Source: Massospora cicadina (Eukaryota; Entomophthoromycota; Entomophthoromycetes; Entomophthorales; Entomophthoraceae). From it: 64,000 nt of DNA. Position 1 is the first letter of the stretch, and each line of letters starts with the position of its first letter. This document shows positions 1 to 9,679 of this stretch, piece after piece. The DNA lies in the NCBI GenBank assembly GCA_022478985.1, contig JAKSZP010008021.1:1-64000 (forward strand), read 5' to 3'. The notes under the pieces are model-generated. The model saw only the letters and a list, made by a program, of their open reading frames with translations, was not told the DNA's origin and did not search any database. A program made the translations under genes and the position numbers.

Positions 1-740
1 GGGAATTTCCAGTGGAAAGCCAATGAATCCGTTACCATCCATTTGAATATGGTTCAGCTGACTAATTCAAAGCACCAGCGACTCATGCCAAGGATGCTCA
101 AAGTTTTATTTTTATCATCTAAATATATACATTCAACTGGCAACTTATGCCAAGTATGGATCAAATTAATCTAATTTAGGTGAAAGCAGGCAAGCAGATG
201 GGAGGAATTGCTACCATGAATATATTGACAATTTGTTAGAGTTCCAATCAGGATGGCTGAGGGGTTTTAGAGGTGAAGTACCCTAGGTATAAATAGTTAC
301 TCTTCCCTCCAAATATACATCTCTCTCGCCCATTTGATTTAGTTGTTAGTTGTTTGTCAGATAGATTAGAGGAAAATGTGATTGGATATCCCTGATGTTG
401 GTGCGAGGTGACGCGCCTGGAGTGGCTGATGCTGCCAGCTCAAATACCTTTCCTTTGTGAGGAACAGATGGGAACCTGGCCAACCGGCCACCAAAAACGT
501 TGTCAACTGGCCATCAACCATGTGGGGTGAAGTGCAGGATGCCTTGGCCGCCCAGGATGGGGCAGGACTCACCAGGGCATGCCCAGATGGGTTGGTGAAG
601 GGTTGGGATGGTGGAGCAGCGCAGGAGTGCCTTGGCCGCCCAAGATGGGGGAAGGACTCTCCAGTGAACACCACAGGTCCTGAGGCTAAGGTGAAGTTGT
701 TATTCTCCTGTTATGGTGTGTTGAACGCGGACTCCTAAGG
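1..740 (+). repeat. Left arm of an inverted repeat pair, LTR-like
   Basis: The reverse complement of this stretch aligns, with indels, to about 1290-2240. Shared landmarks include GGTGGCCGGTTGGCCAGGTTC (inverse of about 475-495), the segment around 400-440 ending in a GCGCGTCAC core, and a TATA-containing stretch followed by a conserved GTACTTCACCT. The arm may continue left of the window. A TATAAATA box lies at 288-295 followed by a pyrimidine-rich tract, which suits an LTR promoter read on the + strand. A short tandem duplication (CCTTGGCCGCCCA at about 543 and 631) sits inside. Open frames here are short and not recognised. Family unknown. Confidence 0.55.
288..295 (+). promoter_or_regulatory. 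TATA box in left inverted arm
   Basis: TATAAATA inside the left arm. The mirrored TATAAATA at 1792-1799 on the - strand lies at the matching place of the right arm, so the box is a conserved part of the repeat. Confidence 0.4.
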
Positions 741-1289
741 GGTTGATATGCCTATGAAGGCGAAATGGCAAAGGGTCAACCAGTCTTCATACTTGTTGGC
801 CTGGCACACTAGCGGAGCCCACAGTCAATTTTGCAACAACTACTTTGACTGTAAAATAGCTGAGGAAAACCCTTTAGCACCACAAATTTGCTTATCACAT
901 GTAAGGGAAAAAGAAAAAGTTTTGGAAGCCTTCAAACTATTGTTCATAGTTTTTGGGAAATCAAAGAGCTGAAAATTACAATCTAGCTGTTAATGATTTT
1001 ATGATAACATAGTAAGAGTTAGGTTGTACTGCTTCTGAAGATTCTCTTTCTGCACTCTCATCTGAACATCTTTTTCAGGCATTTGTTGTGCTTTGAAAGA
1101 CAAACATGAAGAGCACTTCTGTAGACTTCCTTGCTAATTTACTGCACAGGTTCTCACTCTGATGTAATAATAAATAAGATTGCCAATTATAGGTAGAAAT
1201 TAGCCAGTCAATTCTTCTCAATAAAGTAGTATGTTGCAGATTTTGCAATCTGCTACATCAGGGAACTGCTAGTGAGCCAGGAAAAACAG
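741..1289. other. Spacer between inverted arms, nothing recognised
   Basis: About 550 bases between the two inverted arms. Only short open frames are present and no domain, RNA gene or terminal repeat was recognised. Confidence 0.4.
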
Positions 1290-2240
1290 TATCAGGACTT
1301 CTGGCACTTGCTGTTTCACCGTCATAGGCACAACAACTCCCTACAAGTCCACGCCCAACTCACCAATTCAGCAGACCAAAATCTTCGCCTTAGCATCATT
1401 GGCCCCTTTTGGGAGTGCACTGGTGGTCCTAAGCCCCCTTCCTGGGTAGCCTGACCCATTGCTCCTTCTCCCTTATGACCAATCGCCAACCCTCTTGGGT
1501 GCTCACTGGCAAGTCCATCCCTATCCTGAGGGTCATGGTTCCCAAGCTACACCATCCTCATGGCTGACGGCTATCAGCCCATCATTGTTGGTGGCCGGTT
1601 GGCCAGGTTCCTGTTGGTGGTCTTTTTGTAGGGCTGAGGTATGGGAGCTGGCAGCATCAGACACATCAAGCGCGTCACTCCGAACATGCCTCAGAGATCT
1701 CCTGCTCTATCTTCTACTATCAAGCCATTTTAACTACTTCAACAATAAAAAATGGGCAAAAGCGAGATATTTATTAGGAGGGAACTACACTTATTTATAC
1801 TAGGCTACTTCACCTATTTAATACATCAACATCTACTTCCAGAAACTCAAATAATTTTTCTTCCATCTTCTAAGCCTTATTCTCTTATAGTCTGTCCTTC
1901 CCAGATGTCAAATATTAGTTTGACGCATCATCAGCATCATTCACCAGCCAGGAATATATAAATTACTATTATAAAACATTACCAAATATCCTCAGAATCT
2001 GTTGCCATTATTCAGAATATTAGGCAGAGGAATCATCATTTCTCACTCTTACAATGGAAACCTCAACATTCTGACAGCAATATGATTATCCTCAACAAAG
2101 TTGCCAGTTAATCCCTATATGAGCACCTGATTGGATCATACTTGGCATTAGTCGCCATGATCCTGATAACTCAACATCAAATTGGCATTCCAACAATGAA
2201 CCTTCATCAATAAAATTCTCAATATATCCTTAGCTTAAAT
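1290..2240 (-). repeat. Right arm of the inverted repeat pair, LTR-like
   Basis: Inverse partner of 1-740. The GGTGGCCGGTTGGCCAGGTTC landmark lies at about 1599-1619 and the matching TATA box reads on the - strand at 1792-1799. Similarity continues outward to a CATACTTGGCAT landmark near 2138, matched in the left arm near 150. Two copies of one LTR or a foldback element in opposite orientation would both explain this. Confidence 0.5.
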
Positions 2241-2552
2241 TGCTGGTAAATGTTAATAGTTTAATATTAATATCTAATAGATCATCCTCAGCCTTAGTTT
2301 ACAGTGATCAAAATAACATTGATTGCTGTCAGGGATTGGCCTCAATAAATCCAGCCTTGGCGGAACCATTGAAAAATCTCTACCTAGCTAAATGGGGAGC
2401 ACAAATGGGTACATTTATCATTATATTATTGAAACTATGTAATTGATCATTCCGCTGAGACTAATAAATATTGACCCTAATTTGAGAAAATGGAGGAATG
2501 GTTAAAAATTAAGAAAGGCGGCTACACTACTTCTTCTTGAAAGAGTACCAAT

Positions 2553-3627
2553 TGTTAAAGTCTTGATTTGGTGAAAATCTTTCTCAGATATTAGTTTGCA
2601 CAGGTTCAGTTAAGTTCACAATTTGCGTTGCATGATAGTATAAGATAGATGGGCAATGATAATATGAAGATCATAATCTGTAGTTGAATATATAAACCCA
2701 ATTAGTTGGTGGTCCAATGCTAAACTTGGAATTATCCGTGAAGTATGGATTAGGTTGACAATTAGTAAATTCTTCTTTATTACAGCTGAACTTAATTACT
2801 CTCAGATTCAGAGGTTCATGGCCTTGGTTCCCATCACGCTGAATCAGCGGAAATCTACAACAAAAACTGCCTCTCTTCTAAGGATATTCAATCCTTGCTC
2901 TTTATCACACAAAAGAGTCAACATTTATTGTACTACAACAATAATTAACTGAAGGTGAATAGAACTTATTTATGCTACTTTAATCTGATTTATTAATAAA
3001 ATTACTAGGGAAGTTATAGGGAGAATTTGGTGCTCAACTCCTCTGTTGGCGCCTCATCCAAAACAGAAGCCGTTGCCATTGAATTAACTTGCAAAGTCTC
3101 TTCCAACAATGGTATTATCCATTGGGCTAAGGATTCCTCCGTTGGAAATCCCAGAGACCTGAAAACGGAAAGAGACAGAAAACGTGTCACTAACGTTCCC
3201 TCTTAATCACAGCAAACCAACACTTTGCTAGCGACCTGCTTAGGTAATGGGATTCTTTATTCATTATAGAAGGTCACAAAACAACTTCTTGATTTGTTAG
3301 TTGAAGGTGACATCACTCGCCTCACAACTGCTAATTAAATTCCAAATCAGTCAGTGATGAAACCTGACTGATCCTAATTGGTGCACCTAATAGTTAGTCA
3401 GTGATCAATTATCAGATGCCTCAATTTTCTGGCAACTCTGCCTGGAAAGATCTTAAGCATTTTCACAGTTTGATCCAACAGATATGAGCCCAGAGAATTA
3501 CTCAAAAACCCATGGACATTATTAATCTAAAAATCAACTGATATCTGATTCTTTTGCTAGCGGGACTATCCCCTAGCTAACCAGCAGATAACCTAGTAAG
3601 CTGGAAAGGTGTGCAAAATTCCCAATA
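2553..3627 (-). mobile_element. LTR L1, A/B/C family, with adjoining leader
   Basis: About 1075 bp. The left edge TGTTAAAG and the right edge with AAAATTCCCAATA match the ends of the A, B, C and S LTRs (TGTTAAAA...AAAATCCCAACA in + view). Internal family landmarks are present: TGCACAGGTTCAG, an AATATGAAGA segment, ACCTGCTTAGGTAATGGGA near 3233 and a run near 3170 ending AAACGTGTC. Just left of it (2540-2550) GAGTACCA gives, on the - strand, a TGGTACTC primer-site-like sequence 2 nt from the LTR. It is therefore the 5' LTR of a - strand element whose body should lie left of 2553 but is not recognisable there. Confidence 0.75.
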
Positions 3628-3935
3628 ATTGCAAATGAGTTTAATTTGTGGAAAACTTAACATCACTACAAGAATAAATACCCAGTAACTATGGGGGTAG
3701 GTTGGTGGCGCCGCCAGTCAGTTTATTGAACTGTAGAAAAACATGCTTACATTCACCAACTAACGCTTGCAGGTAAAATTCCCCATCACCCCATATTTCA
3801 ACAGGGGATGCTGTGGCGGCAACAGTGGAATACTATTCTAAAGATATTTTGCCCAAGTTGCTTACTTCGCCTTTTATCCTCATAACATTAGTGTCAGCTT
3901 CTAGTCTAGACGGAGCTAATAAGCTTCCTAGATAA
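3628..3935. other. Intervening sequence, nothing recognised
   Basis: About 300 bases between LTR L1 and the gag remnant J. It contains GC-richer patches near 3700 and 3830 but no open frame of note and no recognised repeat edge. Confidence 0.35.
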
Positions 3936-5078
3936 TCAAAAATGATCAGAGTTTTTCAGATGACAGTTGAACTCATTAAGATCAATTTCCTCTATCTCCT
4001 TACACTGCTGAGAAAGTTCAGGCGTTAAAAACCTGTAATGATGATATGGTAAGGAAGGGTGTACAATAAAGAAAAACCTCTCCAATGTCATCTTTAATAG
4101 TTTCTGCACAGAAACCTGATGGCACTCTAAGTACATGTATGGATTATGGCCACTTGACTAGCGTTACAGTTCTGAATACATATGTCAAGAGAGTATCTGT
4201 AACTCTCTCGTTCCCAGCAAGATGATGTGGGATGCAAACCCACATTGCTAGGGAACTAGCTGTTAAAAGAATGGGAATACAAGCACCTCGAGCAGTGCCA
4301 GTACAAAAGGTACCCCAGGCAAGTATATAAACAGCAACATAAAATACCAGGTAAGTAAGAAATAACATCGCTTGAGTGGACCCCAGAGGGGTGTCCATAA
4401 TCAAGTGCGGCTTGATGTCAGGGGCTTTGGGTGCCTCAATCTGGAGGGGACCTGGGTGGCCCACAGGTGCCCCTGGGATCTTGGTAAATTGCGAGATAAG
4501 GTAGTGGCCTACATGGTTGGAGACCTCCCCGAAGAGGTCCACCACCAGGGTTGCCCAAGGAACCATTAGAAAACGTAAAATAATGGGGTATTTTTTATTA
4601 AGAAAGTCAATCAACAAGGAGTGTTGATCACAAAAACATATTTAAAATAATTTGGGGAAATTAGGGTTCTGCGGCCATGCGCCCAAGCCTTGACATTCCA
4701 ATAAACAGACACTTCCATCCGTTTTGGTAAAATACACCAAAAGGGCCTTCACTCGAGTAATTGATTGAAGCCTTATTTTACCAGAAATCAAAATCTCATA
4801 GCTGGAGTGGGACTCGAACCCTTGTTCTCCAACCAAGCTAATTGAACCATCTTCATTCAAAACGTAAGTCGTTCGTTTTAAAGCCTGAGCTGAAATAGGA
4901 GGCTGGGCGTTTTGCACGCCCTTAGTATTGACCTGGGCTTGCTTGGCTTGCTTCAGCGTCGATCTAAGGTGTGCTTCAAGTCAGGCAGATCCTGAAGCTT
5001 CATTTTCTGGGCCTCCTGTCGCCCAGCCTTGTTCCTAGCATCAATGCCTACTATCATGTCATCTAACCATGACACCAT
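3936..5078 (-). pseudogene. gag-like remnant (element J), broken
   Basis: Three consecutive open pieces on the - strand (about 5078-4918, 4917-4642, 4617-3936) read as one eroded structural protein separated by stops and shifts. The N-terminal piece is charged and helix-like (WLDDMIVGIDARNKAGRQEA, then a Lys/Gln-rich stretch). The middle carries a hydrophobic capsid-like pattern, with a ...FLTYLVFYVAVY... segment and later ASSLAMW and HHLAGNERV, which resembles the retrotransposon gag capsid motif where a host helix precedes an A-W and an H-L element. Its strand is opposite to RT of element G starting at 5100, so it belongs to a different copy. It could supply the gag type missing from element D, but this is inference. 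Two apparent membrane segments are probably capsid helices. Confidence 0.45.
4801..4848 (-). other. tRNA-like remnant lacking the anticodon arm
   Basis: On the - strand the order is TTAGCTTGGTTGG (like a pol III A box or D arm), an 8-base gap, then GGTTCGAGTCC (matches the B box or T arm consensus GGTTCGANTCC). A true tRNA needs about 30-40 bases between these, so the anticodon arm is absent and no acceptor stem pairs. It overlaps the gag remnant J. It may be chance or a tRNA-derived scrap. Confidence 0.25.
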
Positions 5079-5099
5079 AACCCCTTCCCTATGGTTGCC

Positions 5100-5980
5100 A
5101 CATTTGGTCAGGAGATCTCAAAGTATAATGTATTATTTAAACTTGACTTAGTGAATGCTTTCTAGCAAGTGAGGATCAAGTCAGAACAAGAGTGACATAC
5201 AGAAGTTCACACCTGGTATGGAACATAAGAGTTCAAGGTTATGTTTTTGGATTGAAAAATGCGCCAGCTGTCTTTTTGCGCCACATTGATGATGCCCTAG
5301 GGGATCTCAGTTCTCATGTACAATTGCTTTTGTAGATGACATATTGATACAATCATCAAACCTGACCAACATGGTAGGGTTTTTTTCTGTGGTGGCAGCA
5401 CTTTGAAAGGCTTAAATCGTTGATAAGCCATGTCAGCATGATTTTACAAAGACAATAACCAATTTTAAGGTAATCTGATACTGAAAAGAAGGTCATGCGA
5501 TCGCGCCTTCCAACTTAAATCCCATTTTCTCATGGACTGTTCCAGTGATGCAGAAGCAACTGCGTATCTTCTTAGGATCATCCACTTTCCTTTTTGAAGT
5601 TTTAGCCCAGCCTTCTCAGAATCAGCCTTGCCCCTTAATCCTCTTACTGGTAAAGGTGCCTCTTTTTATTTAAAACCCTAAATGTCAACAAGCAACTGAT
5701 GCAATAAAGGATTTTTTCACTACTGCCCCTGCTATTTGACATGCTGTTGAAGATATGCCTTTTATTGTGGCTTGTGACGCCTCTAATAATGCAGTTTATG
5801 GTGTACTTTACAGGACCATGAGGGGAGGAAACACCCAGTGGCTTATTTTTTTAGGAAGCTAATGTTACAGAGCGTGCATGGGCCATCTTTGATAAATAGT
5901 TAGCTGCCATCTCTTGGCCCTTAATCCACTGAAGGTACTTATTACAAGGTGTTAAACATCCTGGGGTTTTGCTGACTGAC
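5100..5980 (+). pseudogene. Element G reverse transcriptase and RNase H, first part
   Basis: Reverse transcriptase fragments read in shifting frames: an LFKLDLVNAF segment near 5135 (RT palm strand with the first catalytic Asp), VFGLKNAPAVF near 5240, and the catalytic box AFVDDILIQSS with FVDD at 5329-5340, so both metal-binding Asp codons remain. RNase H follows: PFIVACDASNNAVYGVLY near 5757 contains the first RNase H Asp. It is cut at 5980, after a LLTD motif, by insertion of element F; the frame resumes at 9680. Stops and shifts make it non-functional. Confidence 0.8.
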
Positions 5981-6567
5981 TGTTGTGATTTGTTCCGACC
6001 ACCATTCAGTTATTTTTGTTTATTTAACTTTTTATTTAGACTAAGTATTTAATTCATTCAGCCTCAACACTGTTGTCATTTTGTTATATTAAGTTTTGGC
6101 TGATTACATTGCCCACTCGCCTAATTTGTATATATAGCATAATAGCTATTGAGGGTTAAATTTTTACAACCCCGCTAGCAATATCCCTTGAATCACGTTC
6201 TATTAAAGATAATGAGGCTTTATAACATTGTAAATCAAATCTATTATTATAGTGTATTTTATTTTTGCCCCACTGGCACAAAAACAATCACAGGGTTTTC
6301 CCAAAAATTCCAAGTTAATGATTTTACCATTTTTAGAAAAACTATGCACTGCTTGGTACTATACTGCATAGTTTATTATAATAGAAAGGAAAATTAAAAA
6401 AATGTTTTTTTACCCATCTTTCTAAAGATAGTTAATAAAGAACATTAGATGATAAAGTACGTATCCTCTTATTTTAGGGTTACTGTCATCATATAATCCC
6501 CTTTATTTTTATAAAGAAAGGAACAACCTGTGCAGTTGTAAGTCATGCCTAAGCGCTGATTACAACA
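5981..6567 (+). repeat. Element F 5' LTR
   Basis: 587 bp from TGTTGTGATTTG to GATTACAACA. It aligns to the F 3' LTR and to both LTRs of element H along its length (landmarks: ACCATTCAG, a CTGATTACA tail, the AGTTGTAA..GAGCCTAAG..GATTACAACA end). Confidence 0.9.
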
Positions 6568-6569
6568 TT

Positions 6570-6589
6570 TGATGCCTACTACAGGAACC
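6570..6589 (+). other. Primer binding site of element F
   Basis: TGATGCCTACTACAGGAACC begins 2 nt after the 5' LTR. Element H has TGGTGCTCACTACAAGAGC at the same distance, so this is the primer site with a few changes. The tRNA was not identified. Confidence 0.65.
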
Positions 6590-6699
6590 ACCTTTGGTAC
6601 CCTGTCCATTGCTATAAAAAACTCTAAAAATGTCATATTCTTATGATGACTGTTGGGGTGACTCGCTATATATCCCCTTATTAGGAACCCAATTATGGT

Positions 6700-7735
6700 A
6701 GGGTCCATCAAGTGCAGGTCTCATGGGCCTACTAGCTAATTCATTTCAAATTGATGAAGAAATTCTAAATTTTCGCACTACATTAGTGGCCTTGCTTCTT
6801 CAATAGATGAGACAGTTACATTTGACAACCTCTGGAAGAAGCTAAATAGTTTACAAAGTTTGATTCAATTTTAAAATCAAGAAATTAAGAAGTTACATTC
6901 TCACTTGGATAAGTCTGCTCAGTAATAGAAGGATGAACAAAAATTCATTGCGGAATGGCAACACTTTATAGCATATAAAGCAACTATACCAAGACTCTAA
7001 AAATTTTACTTGTAAATGAAGATAAGAGCATTGACAAGCTGATTAGCTAGGTTCTAATTCTGAAGATTCTATGGAGGAAGTTGAGGCTAATATGGCCAAC
7101 TTATTAACTGTTGTACCTTTATTGGATGCTACCACTAGCCTTGCCATATTGGCCACCACTTCCATTAGATCTGATCCTACAGTTAACCCAGCGCCTTAGA
7201 CTTCCTTTAACCACATCAACTTTCCCAAATTTGATATTCGTGGAAATATCTATACATTGTACGTTTATTTGAAATCACATTGGAAACACTAATGATCATA
7301 CCAAACTGGCTACTCTGATGCATTTACTAGATCCCTACAACTAATAGTTAGTATTGCTGAAGTTACTGAAGCTGATATGCCCTATCTCAATGCCAAAAAT
7401 ATTATTATTGATAAGTTTGGTGAAGCGGAATGTATGATATTATTGAAGACCGCATTCCTATCTACCTTCTTTAAAGCTGGTGAGGAAGTGTTAGACTTCA
7501 TGGATCCGTTTTACCATGAGGCTCAAGTACTGTATGGGGCCTACGTTCTGAGTCATTATGATGTCCAGATCGCTTTCCTTCACGCCTGCAAGCCTCACAT
7601 AGGATTGTATTGGGCCATGTTACCCGTTTTAAATTCTTATACTACCATTATTAAGCTGGTAGATTACTTCCAGTGCTGTGCCCTTACTTTTGGCCCCTAG
7701 TACAAAGCCTTCCAAGAAAGAGTCAAGTATTCATT
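6700..7735 (+). pseudogene. Element F gag remnant
   Basis: The first part (about 6750-7060) reads as a helical, charged stretch with many Lys and Glu codons, consistent with an N-terminal coiled coil. The capsid part (about 7200-7700) includes a FPKFD start, a segment like KLATLMHLLDPY with a shift, then a clean 107-codon run from 7377 (AEVTEADMPYLNAKN... VLDFMDPFYHEAQVLYGAYV... GLYWAMLP). Element H carries the same capsid (44900-45596), with matching SHYD, YLN.KNII and LYWAM motifs. No CCHC zinc knuckle was seen after it. Several stops break it. Confidence 0.7.
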
Positions 7736-7866
7736 TACTGACTGAGACCACTAACAACGACTTAAGCAAAGCTCTGGCGGAGTAGAACAGGGATATTCTA
7801 CATCAGCAAAAAATTCAAAAATCCCGTTTTTGACCTAAATTTTATGAATGCTGCCTCAATGGGGAA

Positions 7867-8300
7867 ATGTCCCCACTAAATAGCACATCCAAGTTTGCTG
7901 CGCCTTTGCAGCCACATGCAACCACTGATTTATTTACTTATTTGAGTCAGGCAGATACTCTTGACGTTCAAACTACCATCAGCCCAGAGATTCATGCTGA
8001 ATATACTTATATTGATATTAGCATGTACAATGTACCTACTCAGGCAATAGTAGATAGTGAAGCCCCAATCAACATAGTTTCTTAAGCGGTAGTGAATAAA
8101 TTGGAGACTAAACCTGATAAAGAACATTGAAAAACATATGGCACCCTCAGGACCTACTTCCACTACTTCACTAGATGAATATAGCTCCTTGCCACTTGGG
8201 TTTGGTACTAGAGTCTTGTCTGCTCCCACCATCGTTTTACCTCATGACAATTTTGAACTCTTTGTTGGGACCTCTTCATGAGAAATATGGGACTAAAAGC
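7867..8300 (+). pseudogene. Element F retroviral-type aspartic protease remnant
   Basis: Open from 7867 to 8085 with a YTYIDISMYN strand followed by AIVDSEAPINIVS. This matches the retropepsin active-site pattern hydrophobic-D-S/T-G-A/S-P-I-N-V, with the Gly replaced by Glu (DSEAP), so catalysis would fail. After a stop the C-terminal half continues in a shifted frame with FELFVGTS, the counterpart of HELLIGGSF in element H. It follows gag directly, as in a gag-pro polyprotein. Confidence 0.75.
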
Positions 8301-8379
8301 CAACTTTGAAAATAGTATTCTGGATTTAGGGGGACAACAGGTTTCATTATGTTATACTATGGAGTCCCCTTGAAAATTA

Positions 8380-8970
8380 ATGCAATCTAGTGGGAACAGT
8401 TACCACATATTTAGTTGAACCCACTAAGGTTGTAATGCTGACAATGGATGAGGATGTGAAAATTTTTTTGTCAGGTATGTACCATATACTAAGTGAAAAT
8501 TTGTATACTGTGTTCTAGTGGCTGCCAAAGCTGAAGGAGGTTAAATCTCCTCACCAGCTGGTTTAAAATTATCTACCTTTCTTAACTGTGAGTGTTGAGT
8601 CTAAAGAGGGAATTATTCCCATCAAATAATGTAAGGGTGCTAGAGCAATTTTAATTTGACCAGCGAGTTTTGAAGTCCAATAGAATTTCTTCCACGCTGG
8701 ACAAAAATGAACTATGAAATCAGTCCATAAGGCCCTCGTTGGAACAGATATTACTCTACAAATTACTTAAGAATTGTATGGTAAGATCCTTCCGCCACTC
8801 CGCTACTCAAAAATTATCCCGCTGTTAGCTCTGGTGCCATCTATCTGCACTATGGAAAAACTAAGGTGACCTTGGAGAACACCTAATCTTACCTAGTGCA
8901 CAACCAGAAGCATCAGTTCATTGCTTATGTATATGTGCTTCACCTAGAGGTCTCATCTTTATAGTCACCA
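8380..8970 (+). pseudogene. Element F conserved tail after protease, function unknown
   Basis: Between protease and the polypurine tract lies coding-like sequence shared with element H (about 57000-57540). Common motifs are ELY near 8774, GAIY near 8840, then LENT.SYLVH and IAYVY near 8875-8930. It has no RT or integrase motif. In both elements it ends just before the 3' LTR, so it looks like the true C-terminus of a short polyprotein rather than a random truncation. Confidence 0.5.
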
Positions 8971-9006
8971 TAGAGCCCCGATTATTTCTGTGATTGAATG
9001 TTGTTC

Positions 9007-9017
9007 AAGTGGGGGAA
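9007..9017 (+). other. Polypurine tract of element F
   Basis: AAGTGGGGGAA lies immediately before the 3' LTR, as expected for plus-strand priming. Confidence 0.75.
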
Positions 9018-9674
9018 TGTTGCGATTTAGTCTGACCAACCATTCAAATATGTATATTTATTTAACTTTATATTTTGTACTAAGGGTTCTATTTCTTTGG
9101 TCTTGAAATTGATATCAATTTAATGAATTAAGTTATGGTGGTTTACATTGCTCATGTGTCTAACTTCTTAAATGTATGTAAATAGCTACTAAGGGTCAAA
9201 TGCTTACCACTCCACCAGCTTTATCCCTTAAATCACTTTTTTTATCACTAGTGGTCCCAACCTGATGGGGGATACACCAATTTCTTATCCCTCAAATCAC
9301 ACTCTATCAAATTATGAGGCTCTACAACCTCATAAATCAAATCCATTTTTGATATATCTTCTCATTTGCCTTCTTGGCATAAAAACAATCACCATTATTT
9401 CTCCCAAAAAACCAGGCCAATGATATCTACCACTTTTTCAGAATAACTATGCCCTTCTTAGTACTCTACTTAATAGTGTTTATGATTATAATGAAAAATT
9501 GAAGGAGGTCTTTTCTTTTACTTATCTTGTTCTATGCTATTCAAAAAAGAACCTTAGACAATAGATATTTATACTCTTGTTTTAGGGTTACTGTCCTCAT
9601 ACAGTCCCCTTTGTTTTATTAAAAGGCTAAAAACTTGTGGAATTGTAAGTTGAGCCTAATTGCTGATTATAACA
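9018..9674 (+). repeat. Element F 3' LTR
   Basis: 657 bp, TGTTGCGATTTAG to GATTATAACA. It is about 64 bp longer than expected because of an insertion bounded by direct repeats TTATCCCTTAAATCAC (9221-9236) and TTATCCCTCAAATCAC (9285-9300) absent from the 5' LTR. Confidence 0.9.
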
Positions 9675-9679
9675 CTGAC

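Larger units (their letters stand above)
5981..9674 (+). mobile_element. Element F: short gag-protease LTR element
   Basis: 3694 bp bounded by direct LTRs 5981-6567 and 9018-9674, both starting TGTTG and ending TAACA or CAACA. A perfect 5-bp target duplication CTGAC flanks it (5976-5980 and 9675-9679). Removing F plus one duplication joins the RNase H codons of G in frame (L-L-T-D | H-K-S-I). The interior is only about 2.45 kb and encodes gag, protease and a short tail; no RT, RNase H or integrase is found on either strand. It shares this plan with element H. Confidence 0.92.

Noticed and set aside
4144..4617. 157-codon frame as a two-span membrane protein
   Set aside because: The hydrophobic runs fit capsid helices of a gag (ASSLAMW, HHLAGNERV), and the frame is one piece of a longer broken gag chain.
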